Below, piece by piece: positions 1 to 7,816 of a stretch of DNA of 64,000 nt. Numbering within the stretch: position 1 is the stretch's first letter; every line of letters begins with the position of its first letter. Origin of the DNA: Terriglobia bacterium (GTDB lineage: Bacteria > Acidobacteriota > Terriglobia > Terriglobales > Acidobacteriaceae); NCBI GenBank assembly GCA_020073525.1, contig JAIQFA010000012.1, positions 48,132 through 112,131 of the forward strand, given 5' to 3'. The position numbers and the translations under genes are program-made. The notes under the pieces are model-generated. The model saw only the letters and a list, made by a program, of their open reading frames with translations. It made no database searches and had not been told where the DNA came from.

Positions 1-28
1 ACATTCCGGTAGTCGTCGGAATCAGCTT

Positions 29-2488
29 TTGGCAGGGATCGCTCGACCGTTTCGCAGACTGCCTGAGCGTGTTTTAGCATGGATCCCACAGTCGGGCGAC
101 AACGCGCGCCTGGATCGTGGCTGGATCATCGCTAACCACAAGCTCGTTTCCTTCCACGCCGCCTTCCTGACCTCATTGCTAAGTATTCCCCTCCTCGTGA
201 CATCGAGATTCGATGTCATGCGGCAGATGTTTCTCAGTATTGAGGTCGTGATCTCTTGCCTGATGTGGTATGTGGCATGGCATTCGAACATCGCCATCCA
301 CGAGATGGGGCACTATTTGACGGCGGTCAAAACCAACAATCTGAGACCGGAGTTCGCAGGTCCCGCTGAGCAAAAACTGAAACAAGGCTGGATTGGCAGG
401 TGGCTCTGGTACCTCGAGATGTTCGTGAAGATTCCATACGGAGCCTTCCCCGGAGTGCACAAGGAGTCAGGGAGCTTCCACCCCGGCGTGAAGACGCAGA
501 ACCTGGCCGTGTCGGCGGCCGGGCCGCGAGCGAGCAAGGTGTTCGCTCAAATCGCGTTCTTGCCGGGAATCGTTCTGATCCTGCTTGGCCTGTACGCTAC
601 GTTGCCGGGGGTGGTTTACGCGGGAAGACTCCTCTTCACGGTTGGGGTTGTCGCCCTCTTCGACTTCCTGCTTTCGGACGCGGGGAAATATAAGGCGTTC
701 CGGGAAAGACAGCGAGAGGCGGCAGCTAGAACGGCGGAGGTCAGGGCCGCGGAACCGGCTCATGACCTACAAGACGCGCGTCAAGGCAAGCCCTCTGAGC
801 TCCGGCGCAAGCTCCGGCTGCACCGGCTCCAGGAGCTGGAACTGCCGGACGGAAAGATTGTGTTCGCCCCATGGGAGTTCAGGAACTCCATTCAGGGAGG
901 GCGTCACACCGAGGAGATGGGCGGGAACTTGAGCTTCCAGGAATTGATGTTCCTGCCGCTTACCGCCAAAGATTACATTGAGGCCCAACGGGTCATCAAT
1001 ATGCTGCAAACCAGAGCGATCCAGATCATCCAGGACACGGAAGGTCTGAATTTCGTGGGCATCGGCCTAGAGGGGGGCATCGTGGCCTCCTACGCCAGGG
1101 AAAAATGCGACTCGCTCCCGGAAGAGAGGGCACTAAGAGTCGCCGTCCAGGCCATCGAGGAATGCGGCTTTGTTCCCGACCGAGATGTTTGCATCGCGCT
1201 CGATCCAGCCGCCAGCGAACTCAGCAATGCTTACCGGGAGAAGACTGGGGAGAAGGAGTCGGTAGGCCAGTATCTCTTCTGGAGAGCCGAGGATCCGAAG
1301 GTCATGTCCACCGATGAAATGGTCGAGATGTACCTTCGCTGGGTCCAGAAATTTCCCATCGTTTCGCTGGAAGATCCCTTCGCGGAAGATGACTACGAAG
1401 GATGGAAGAAACTCATGAAGGCCCTCGACCAGGAGATCCTCATCATCGGGGACGACCTGGTTACGACCAAGGATTCCACCATTCAAAGATGCGCCGAGCA
1501 AGGGCTCATCAATACTGCCTTGATCAAGGCCAACCAGATCGGCACGCTGAGTGAAACTCTGCTGGCAACTCGCATTGCGAAGAAGTTGGGGCTCGCCATA
1601 GTGGTGTCTCACCGATCCAAATCGCCTAACGAGGTCATGGAAGCCGATATCAGTTTCGGGGTCGGCGCCCTGGGCCTGAAGTGTGGCGGCGGGGCGAACA
1701 CGGAGAGGCTGGTTAAATACGGAAGAATCGTCGAACTGATGGAGATGGCGAAGAAGGGTACAAAGATCACCCGGATACTTGATCCCGATCTGATCATCGC
1801 CGACATCTCCGCTCACGAGGAACCGACGAACGCGGGCATCCCGACGGTTGGAGTGGTGATCATGCTCGACAACGGCATGAAATTCTCCGCTGCCACGCCC
1901 TTGGGCGTCTCGGCTGGTACGGATGAGGCTATCCACTTGGTCGACAGCATCATCGAGGCCAACCCGCTCACGCGGAAATTCCCGAACTATTTCGTCTTCA
2001 AGGAGAAAGAAAAAACCTATCGCTTCGCTGCCAACCTAAAGGCCGATGCGATCACCCAAGAAAATCGCGAACTGGCCGACCTCTGGATGAGGGCAAAGCG
2101 GTACGGCGGCAAAGGCTGTCTGAACGCCGTGGCCAACGTAACCGAAGTGGTGGCTCCCCGTTTCCTGGGACAGAGAATCTCGTCTCTGGGCTCGCTCGCC
2201 GACATCGACCGCGAGCTTCTGCTGCTCGAACTGGATCTGGCCGTCAAGCGGGGCAAGATCGCTCCCAACGCCTCCCCGGAGGAGAAGATCCAGATCATGC
2301 AGAGAAAAGCGAATCTCGGCATGAATGCGGTACTTTCCCTATCGCTTGCGCTCGGGCGCCTGGTGGCCGCCAGGGATGGGAAGGAACTTCCCGATGTGCT
2401 TCGGGAGATGGAGTCGACCATTGACCGTGATTATCTGTACGGGATCAAGGCAGCGGTGGAGGTGCCAGAGGAGGTCCACGCCGATTAG
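29..2488 (+). CDS. M50-like membrane metallopeptidase fused to circularly permuted enolase
   Basis: Two unrelated modules share one frame. Residues 1-220 form a site-2-protease-like membrane domain: hydrophobic segments near 38-58, 67-86, 172-192 and 196-215, the zinc motif HEMGH at 91-95, and a possible third ligand Asp217 (LLSDAGKY). A charged linker (220-265) follows. Residues 280-570 match the enolase TIM barrel: GGRH (H293), FQELM (E305), LEGG (E348), LDPAASE (D392), SLEDP (E448), GDD (475), IKANQIGTLSET (K500), SHRS (528-530) and LKCGG (K551). Residues 590-790 match the enolase N-terminal capping domain: PTVGVV, PLGVSAG with S628 at the yeast Ser39 position, then GGKGCLNAV and RKANLGMNA. 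The capping domain therefore follows the barrel, the reverse of normal enolases. Expected activity is 2-phosphoglycerate/PEP interconversion; activity and topology are inferred. The canonical GDEGG reads GLEGG. The frame is open to the window edge, so the TTG start at 29 is uncertain. Confidence 0.85.
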   Translation: MAGIARPFRRLPERVLAWIPQSGDNARLDRGWIIANHKLVSFHAAFLTSLLSIPLLVTSRFDVMRQMFLSIEVVISCLMWYVAWHSNIAIHEMGHYLTAVKTNNLRPEFAGPAEQKLKQGWIGRWLWYLEMFVKIPYGAFPGVHKESGSFHPGVKTQNLAVSAAGPRASKVFAQIAFLPGIVLILLGLYATLPGVVYAGRLLFTVGVVALFDFLLSDAGKYKAFRERQREAAARTAEVRAAEPAHDLQDARQGKPSELRRKLRLHRLQELELPDGKIVFAPWEFRNSIQGGRHTEEMGGNLSFQELMFLPLTAKDYIEAQRVINMLQTRAIQIIQDTEGLNFVGIGLEGGIVASYAREKCDSLPEERALRVAVQAIEECGFVPDRDVCIALDPAASELSNAYREKTGEKESVGQYLFWRAEDPKVMSTDEMVEMYLRWVQKFPIVSLEDPFAEDDYEGWKKLMKALDQEILIIGDDLVTTKDSTIQRCAEQGLINTALIKANQIGTLSETLLATRIAKKLGLAIVVSHRSKSPNEVMEADISFGVGALGLKCGGGANTERLVKYGRIVELMEMAKKGTKITRILDPDLIIADISAHEEPTNAGIPTVGVVIMLDNGMKFSAATPLGVSAGTDEAIHLVDSIIEANPLTRKFPNYFVFKEKEKTYRFAANLKADAITQENRELADLWMRAKRYGGKGCLNAVANVTEVVAPRFLGQRISSLGSLADIDRELLLLELDLAVKRGKIAPNASPEEKIQIMQRKANLGMNAVLSLSLALGRLVAARDGKELPDVLREMESTIDRDYLYGIKAAVEVPEEVHAD

Positions 2489-5157
2489 GCGTCGTCCGGA
2501 CCGGGCAATGGGAGGTTTTCTTCCCGGCAGATCTTCTCGAGCTGGCCGACAGACCAGACCGCGTTGAAGTCATAGAACACGCGATATGGCTGTTGGAGAA
2601 GTTCGAGCACTATCTTGGACTGGGGATCGCTCCAGTCTGGGAGGGACTCTTTTGCCTCCTCCAGCTTAACGCCGCTGAGTTTCAGTGTAATGAGCGGTTG
2701 CACGTTACCTGGGCGAAGCGATAACTGTTCGAGCCCGCCCTTGAGAATCTGCTTACGCGCCAGGAGGACTTTCCTCTCGCCTACTTTGTGCAGGACCTGC
2801 ATATATTTCTCGAAGAGAACCCATTCATTCACCAGCAGTCCAATCTCCGATGTGGTAAAGCACTTCCAGAAAGTGACAGGATATTGCAGGCATAAAAACC
2901 TCCCCAGCATGAAGGCTCCCGCCTCGTAACCAGAGGTACGCTCACGAAAGCATTTGGCCAGAGCTTGCTTGAAGAACCTGATCTTCCGGTCCAAGGAAAG
3001 CATCTCGAAAACATTGCTTTGACCGAGGTGGTCGCCAATGTCACTCTTCAGAACCTCTTCCGTGTACAGTGCTTCCCGTTCGTCGAACCAGCTGTTCACC
3101 AGTTGCCTGGCTTCTTTCGATTCTCCGCGAAATTCGAAGTTCACTAGCCGGGTGACTTCGCTCAGGGTGGAAATCTGATCGACCTCGAGACCTCGAGTCA
3201 ATTGCTGGTAGTAGCGGTAGGCATAGGCAATCGACTCGAACGCTTTCTTCTCCTGCTCATCCATCTCGACAGGCTCTCCCTTCATATAGCGCAAGAGCCT
3301 GCCAGGCTTGAACTTTGCCTTGCCTTCGTAAAGCGTTCGTCGCCTCGAGGAGACCGTGATCCAATCCCCCTCTTTGATTTCCCTCCCGAAGGAATTCACC
3401 AGGCGTCCATCAGGTTGTAATGTCACGCCGTTTTTCTCGAGGCTCAGTAGCGCGGGGATGCCGAGGCTCTGACATATCGTGACTACGTGCACAGCAGCCG
3501 AGGTCAGACTCAGGATTGCATCCATCTCGCGCATCACCACAGTGTCGGTGGGCAAGAAGGTCTTTTTACACAGACACACCATCTCCCCTTGGCTCTTCGC
3601 TCCCAAAGCGGCGTCGCCCGTGAAGTAGACGCGCGCCGACACTGCCGACCTGGGCAGAACCGCAATCCCTGAACAGAAGCTGTTGAGGAGACTGAAATCG
3701 TCCTGGTCGATGGTGTCGCTCGTCAACTGCTTGATGTGGTAGGGCCGAATGAGTTCGGTCACGCGCTGCCGTGATATGGTCCCCGACTTGTGCATGTCCA
3801 CAATGGAGGTAATTGCAGCACGCCCCGCCATCCCTGTCTGATTCAGTTGCAAGAGCGCGAACAACTGATACCTTTCGGTAGCTTCGACTGCGAACTCGAT
3901 GGTGACAGGAGACTCAAACTCCCTCTCAAGGTCGCCAAGGTGTGGAACAAAATGATGAACGGCAGGAAACGTGTCCTTGATTGCTTCTCGATCCCCGAAC
4001 GAAGTTGATTGGATCTCGGCTGTTCCCGTCATCATCTCTTCGCCGAAAATGTTGTGAGCGGTTTGTAGTTCTATACCGGAACCCGTTTGCGTATGGCGGC
4101 TGGAGATGACTCCGGCATAGGCATTTTCGTGCCGGACCGTGCAAATCATCTTCTGCAAGATGAGACTGGGATAATGTTCCGTGCCTCGACACAATGTGAG
4201 CACCAGGTCGAGGTTTTCTTCAAAGTGCTTGTAGGCCAGTCTCGCGAAAAAGCTGGCCTGCAAGAAGGCGTCTTCAATAAGCCGTCGGTCAGTTTTCCGG
4301 ATGATCTCGGACAGCTGATCCACCAGTCGCTCGACCTCATCAGGACGCAAGTCAGATTTGACGGTCTTGAGAATCGCCACGTGCTCGTCATGGTGGAGCG
4401 CCTGACACAGGTTTCTGAGGTTGTTCAGAAACATTTTGCGCGCGGCCACTGAGCCATACATTCTCTCCAAGCTGGGCAACGTGCTCTCTGTCACGCCGAC
4501 GTTGAGATAAGTGTCCATGACTCCAGGAATGTAGTGAGCCGTGGCGCAGCGAATTGCGAACACGAGAGGCCTTTTGCAGTCTCCCAGGTTCTGCATGGTG
4601 AGGATTTCGAGTTGCTTGAGGGCATCCGCGACGTGCTCCTCCAAATGCTGGGCACGCTCGGCATAAGCGTGAGAGGTGAGTACGACGAAGTCCGGGACGG
4701 GATAGCTGAGTTTGGTTAGCTGCAGGAGGACGAATGCCTTTTGACTTATGCTTTGTTCCGAGTGAGGCTCACAACTCGTAGAAGGAACGACAAACCTGCT
4801 TTCGGAGGGCCGAACTCGCTCCACTCCCAAACGTTGTTCTTGCGCCTCCGATGAAAGCTTCTTGGCAGCTTCCGTGTCACCTCGACGGGCATTCAGAACC
4901 AGCGCAAGGTGCGCTTTCGCTTTTTCAAAATCATCGTCACAAAGAGAAGGAATATCGACCTCGCTAACCGCGACGCTGCTGGTTTGGCCATCGTCGAGTT
5001 CGAAATCAACCACGGGCGGGGAGTATCCTGGGCTGTTCGGAACTGCGTTTTCTATCTTGCGAGAATGCAGTTCCATCCTGGACAGGAGGCTGCGCTGGTT
5101 AGCATAGTTGCCGCGAATCCTGAAGTCGCGAATTTCTATCCCTGTGACGGCTTCCAT
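2485..5157 (-). CDS. PPDK-like protein lacking the PEP/pyruvate-binding barrel
   Basis: This 890-residue protein resembles pyruvate phosphate dikinase in its first two thirds. Residues 200-222 (IRCATAHYIPGVMDT) match the PPDK nucleotide-binding stretch. Residues 231-250 (MYGSVAARKMFLNNL) and 347-380 (AGVISSRHTQTG, FGEEMMTG) match the ATP-grasp. Residues 490-575 match the swivelling phosphohistidine domain, and His557 aligns with the catalytic His of the TSHAAVVAR motif, although the local sequence is TSAAVH. In the ATP-grasp C-terminal motif the usual QTR reads QLN, so a key Arg is absent. Residues 610-890 show none of the PEP-utilising barrel motifs and are alpha-helical and unrecognised. 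The gene is last in an operon behind the adenosine-specific kinase (42 bp gap) and converges on the M50-enolase gene with stop codons overlapping by 4 bp. It may be a phosphotransfer or regulatory protein rather than a true PPDK. Confidence 0.75.
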   Translation of the reverse strand: MEAVTGIEIRDFRIRGNYANQRSLLSRMELHSRKIENAVPNSPGYSPPVVDFELDDGQTSSVAVSEVDIPSLCDDDFEKAKAHLALVLNARRGDTEAAKKLSSEAQEQRLGVERVRPSESRFVVPSTSCEPHSEQSISQKAFVLLQLTKLSYPVPDFVVLTSHAYAERAQHLEEHVADALKQLEILTMQNLGDCKRPLVFAIRCATAHYIPGVMDTYLNVGVTESTLPSLERMYGSVAARKMFLNNLRNLCQALHHDEHVAILKTVKSDLRPDEVERLVDQLSEIIRKTDRRLIEDAFLQASFFARLAYKHFEENLDLVLTLCRGTEHYPSLILQKMICTVRHENAYAGVISSRHTQTGSGIELQTAHNIFGEEMMTGTAEIQSTSFGDREAIKDTFPAVHHFVPHLGDLEREFESPVTIEFAVEATERYQLFALLQLNQTGMAGRAAITSIVDMHKSGTISRQRVTELIRPYHIKQLTSDTIDQDDFSLLNSFCSGIAVLPRSAVSARVYFTGDAALGAKSQGEMVCLCKKTFLPTDTVVMREMDAILSLTSAAVHVVTICQSLGIPALLSLEKNGVTLQPDGRLVNSFGREIKEGDWITVSSRRRTLYEGKAKFKPGRLLRYMKGEPVEMDEQEKKAFESIAYAYRYYQQLTRGLEVDQISTLSEVTRLVNFEFRGESKEARQLVNSWFDEREALYTEEVLKSDIGDHLGQSNVFEMLSLDRKIRFFKQALAKCFRERTSGYEAGAFMLGRFLCLQYPVTFWKCFTTSEIGLLVNEWVLFEKYMQVLHKVGERKVLLARKQILKGGLEQLSLRPGNVQPLITLKLSGVKLEEAKESLPDWSDPQSKIVLELLQQPYRVFYDFNAVWSVGQLEKICREENLPLPGPDDA

Positions 5158-5199
5158 AGTGGCGTCATCCTCTCCGAACAGACCGATCTCGCAAGCGCC

Positions 5200-5685
5200 T
5201 TACCGTTTGTAACCGATATTGCGCAGCAGGTCGTGCCGCCAAGCGACGTCTGTCGGTCCCTCCACGCCTTTTGGCGCACTGCCGTCGATAACACCCAAAA
5301 CCCCCTGACCCTGGGCGCTTTGGGCGACAATGATCTCGACTGGGTTGGCGGTCGCACAAAAAATCGCGCAAACCTCGGGCACATTCCGGATCGCGCTCAG
5401 TACGTTGATGGGATACGCGTTCTGGAGGACGAGCACAAACGTATGACCCGAACCGAGTGCTTGGGCGTTGCGTACGGCAATTTCCCGCAGCGCCTGGTCA
5501 TTTCCTTCCGACCGCGTCAGGCATGCCCCGGAGCTTTCATTGAACGCCAACCCAAACTTGGCTTGCGGCACGGTGGTGGCGACCGCTTCGTAAAGGTCTT
5601 CCACGGTCTTGATGAAGTGCGACTGGCCGACGATGATGTTGGCGTCGGCCGGAAAGTCCATACGAATCGACTTCATTTCGAGCAT
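5200..5685 (-). CDS. Adenosine-specific kinase (DUF355 family)
   Basis: The 161-residue product matches the adenosine-specific kinase family (PF04008) along its whole length. It has the family signatures GQSHFIKTVEDLYEA near residues 20-34, FGLAFNESSG near 44-53, a GNDQAL segment, PINVLSAIRNVPEV, FCATANPVEIIVA, and the C-terminal GRGVLG-type GQGVLGVIDG followed by WRHDLLRNIGYKR. Family members are small proteins of about 160 residues, so it appears complete. The family was structurally defined from thermophilic archaea and is reported to act on adenosine. It sits between the EF-P-like gene (36 bp upstream) and the PPDK-like gene (42 bp downstream) on the same strand, so the three are probably cotranscribed. 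Its physiological role is not well established; a nucleotide-related function alongside a PPDK-like protein (which uses ATP, AMP and Pi) is suggestive. Confidence 0.88.
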   Translation of the reverse strand: MLEMKSIRMDFPADANIIVGQSHFIKTVEDLYEAVATTVPQAKFGLAFNESSGACLTRSEGNDQALREIAVRNAQALGSGHTFVLVLQNAYPINVLSAIRNVPEVCAIFCATANPVEIIVAQSAQGQGVLGVIDGSAPKGVEGPTDVAWRHDLLRNIGYKR

Positions 5686-5721
5686 AGGTCCCCTCCGATT
5701 CGCGCTCGACTGAGCAAGGTG

Positions 5722-6303
5722 TTATGCGATACGTTTTCGGTCCGGGTGGGCGCGCTCCACGTACTGGCCGGTGCGCAGATTCACTCGCACGATTTCCCCG
5801 GGGGCAATGAAGAGCGGAACGCGGATCGCGAGACCATTGTCGAGTCTGGCTTCCTTCCAGGCGCTGTCTTGCTGGGAACGTGTAGCCGGCGCCGTGTCCG
5901 CAATCCTGGCCTCCATGATGTCAGGCAGGACGGCGCTGATGGGGACACCTTCGAAGAACTCCACCGGCACTTCCATCCCGGATTGGAGAAACTGCTCTGC
6001 TGGCCCTAGAATCTCGCCGGATATTTCAATCTGTTCGTAGGTGTAGGGGTTCATAAACGTACAAGTGCTCCCCTGGCGAAACAGGAATTCCAGGAGTTGC
6101 CGTTCCACCTGCAACTCTTCCACTCGTTCCTGCGGGCGGAGATGCGGCTCCCATACGCGGCCGCTACGCACATTACTCAGCTTGGCCTTGACGACACCGC
6201 CCAGCTTCGCCGCCCCGGCCCGGCTCTCCACTTCGAGAACTCTGTAAATCTCGCCCTCCATGCGGAGGACCATTCCTGCCTTCAATTCGGACGCGACCAG
6301 CAT
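5722..6303 (-). CDS. Elongation factor P paralogue
   Basis: The 193-residue product has the three-domain EF-P layout: KOW-like N-domain (residues 1-65), OB domain with TFMNPYTYEQIEI (near 88-100), and C-terminal domain with VRVNLRTGQYVERA. The start at 6303 is supported by GGGAGG seven bases upstream; further upstream in frame there is no family similarity. EF-P relieves ribosome stalling at polyproline using a modified Lys or Arg at the loop tip. Here the loop reads RAGAAKLGG rather than the usual KPGKG, with K33 at the position corresponding to Lys34. The divergent loop suggests a paralogue beside a housekeeping efp elsewhere. It leads the operon with the adenosine-specific kinase and PPDK-like gene. 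No modification enzyme is seen nearby. Confidence 0.85.
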   Translation of the reverse strand: MLVASELKAGMVLRMEGEIYRVLEVESRAGAAKLGGVVKAKLSNVRSGRVWEPHLRPQERVEELQVERQLLEFLFRQGSTCTFMNPYTYEQIEISGEILGPAEQFLQSGMEVPVEFFEGVPISAVLPDIMEARIADTAPATRSQQDSAWKEARLDNGLAIRVPLFIAPGEIVRVNLRTGQYVERAHPDRKRIA

Positions 6304-6594
6304 AGGAATCCTCCCACTAAACGACAGGCCCCACACTTTGGATGAATGTACGGAATGCCAGCGGATCGAGGGGCTTGGGCACCTCCTCTTGAGCGACCCG
6401 GCGGCCGCCGCAACACACCGATCAATCTCGCGGTCGGCCAACCTCGGGTGCAGTTGATTGCACTCTTAAGCTAGCTCCACCGGTCTTCCCTGTCTGTGAT
6501 TCACCGCACAACGCGCACACCGCCAAAGCTTCAGGGCTCTGGAGCCGCTCATCACCTGCAGTCCAGCGATACGGTTCTTTCGGCGTGCCTGACG

Positions 6595-6987
6595 TCATGC
6601 GGACGTTGTGCCCGCCAGCCGTCGGCAAGCCGCGCGCACCAGCATCCACATCAAGTAGTAGAACAACGTCATAACGAGAACCGCGATTGCACGTGCCGCG
6701 ATCGGCACTGGTTGTCCGAGAAACCGAGACGGTAAGTTGAGGACGAGAGCTGCCATTGATCCCGCAAAGAGTCCCAGAATCGCTCCCCAGAGCGGCAATC
6801 GTTTCGGCATCCATGCCGAGGGTGTCATCACCGCCCAGACTCCCCACGCGAGCGGCACGCAACACCAGAGAATGGGGACGGGATAGATCCTCTCGAAGGA
6901 CAGACCTGGGATGACGCTCAGGACGATGGCGGCAATCGCAATAGCAATGGAAGCGATCGCAGTAGCGGCGGCAAATCGCTGAAACAT
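6595..6987 (-). CDS. Small four-helix membrane protein
   Basis: The 130-residue protein has four clear hydrophobic segments: near residues 8-28 (IASIAIAIAAIVLSV), 38-56 (VPILWCCVPLAWGVWAV), 66-88 and 103-122 (AVLVMTLFYYLMWMLV). It ends in a short basic tail. GGGGAGG lies six bases before the ATG at 6987, which fixes the start. I do not recognise a family. It is on the same strand as the EF-P operon but separated by about 300 bp, and divergent from the DinB gene. The 291 bp between it and the EF-P-like gene (6304-6594) show no convincing gene. Confidence 0.7.
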   Translation of the reverse strand: MFQRFAAATAIASIAIAIAAIVLSVIPGLSFERIYPVPILWCCVPLAWGVWAVMTPSAWMPKRLPLWGAILGLFAGSMAALVLNLPSRFLGQPVPIAARAIAVLVMTLFYYLMWMLVRAACRRLAGTTSA

Positions 6988-7203
6988 AGTCACCTCCCCG
7001 CTGACTATGTTCCTGCGTAGGCGAAAAGTCAGTGACGTCGGACACTATTTTGAGACTGCTCGAGATCGCAATCGGGTACATGCCTCCTTCGCCACGTTTC
7101 GCGGTTCGCGGCCCGTCATCACTGACTTTGTCTTCCTGAAGGAGTATGAATACACCGTCTTTGTTTCGCAACGCGACCACAACCACGCCAAAAGGAGGGG
7201 GGG

Positions 7204-7695
7204 ATGAAGAGCAGTAAAGACAAAGTCCTCAGCCGAATCGTCGAACGCGCTTTATCAGGAGAGGGTGCGCATGCCGCGACGCAGAACGCTCTTGACGGGC
7301 TGGACTGGAAAGTCGCCGCTATGCGACCGCCCGGAGTTCCACACTCCATTTTCCAACTGCTGGCGCACACCAGCTACTGGCAGAACTGGGTGTTGCAGTG
7401 GCTCGACGGCAAGGACCCTACTGCCCCCAAGCACGCGGCCGGCAGTTGGCCGAAAAACCCTGAACCGGCAAGTGCGGCGGAATGGAAACGTGAGGTTCGG
7501 AATTTCCGCGGGGGCCTCGACAAATTGGAGGAGCGATGTCGCAAGGTAGATCTCCTCGGAGCAATTGGTAAGACTAGCCGTCTACAAATGCTCCAAGCGA
7601 TTGCCTCTCACACCAGCTACCACATTGGGCAAGTCGTCATGTTGAGACAGCTACTCGGGAAATGGCCGCCTCCGTCGGGCGGGCTCACTTGGTAG
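7204..7695 (+). CDS. DinB-family protein
   Basis: The 163-residue product fits the DinB/YfiT four-helix-bundle superfamily. The three metal-ligand histidines expected of the fold are visible: H55 in LLAHTSYWQNW, and H136 and H140 in ASHTSYHIGQVVMLRQLLG. The C-terminal LGKWPPPSGG is typical of DUF1572/DinB_2-like members. Many members bind Ni or Zn and some are bacillithiol- or mycothiol-dependent transferases, but the substrate cannot be predicted here. AAAGGAGGGGG lies directly upstream of the ATG at 7204. The gene stands alone between the divergent membrane-protein gene and acsA. Confidence 0.85.
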   Translation: MKSSKDKVLSRIVERALSGEGAHAATQNALDGLDWKVAAMRPPGVPHSIFQLLAHTSYWQNWVLQWLDGKDPTAPKHAAGSWPKNPEPASAAEWKREVRNFRGGLDKLEERCRKVDLLGAIGKTSRLQMLQAIASHTSYHIGQVVMLRQLLGKWPPPSGGLTW

Positions 7696-7816
7696 GCCGG
7701 AGGACGAATTGCCGATGTCACAACGTTAGTTGACGGGGGTCACTGCGAGGGAGTTGGGAGATCCGCTAACCTGATTGAGGAACGTTGTGCAGGCATGGCC
7801 GCACCAGGGGACAACC

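Noticed and set aside
1133..1936. Minus-strand 267-codon frame opposite the enolase barrel
   Set aside because: Shadow of the highly conserved barrel; no domain or ribosome binding site.
4909..6009. Plus-strand frame of 366 codons across the PPDK-like, adenosine kinase and EF-P genes
   Set aside because: It spans three well-supported minus-strand genes and their gaps and has no recognisable motif.
6422..7186. Minus-strand 254-codon frame overlapping the small membrane protein
   Set aside because: The alternative frame at 6595-6987 has a clear ribosome binding site and four hydrophobic helices; the longer frame has none of these.
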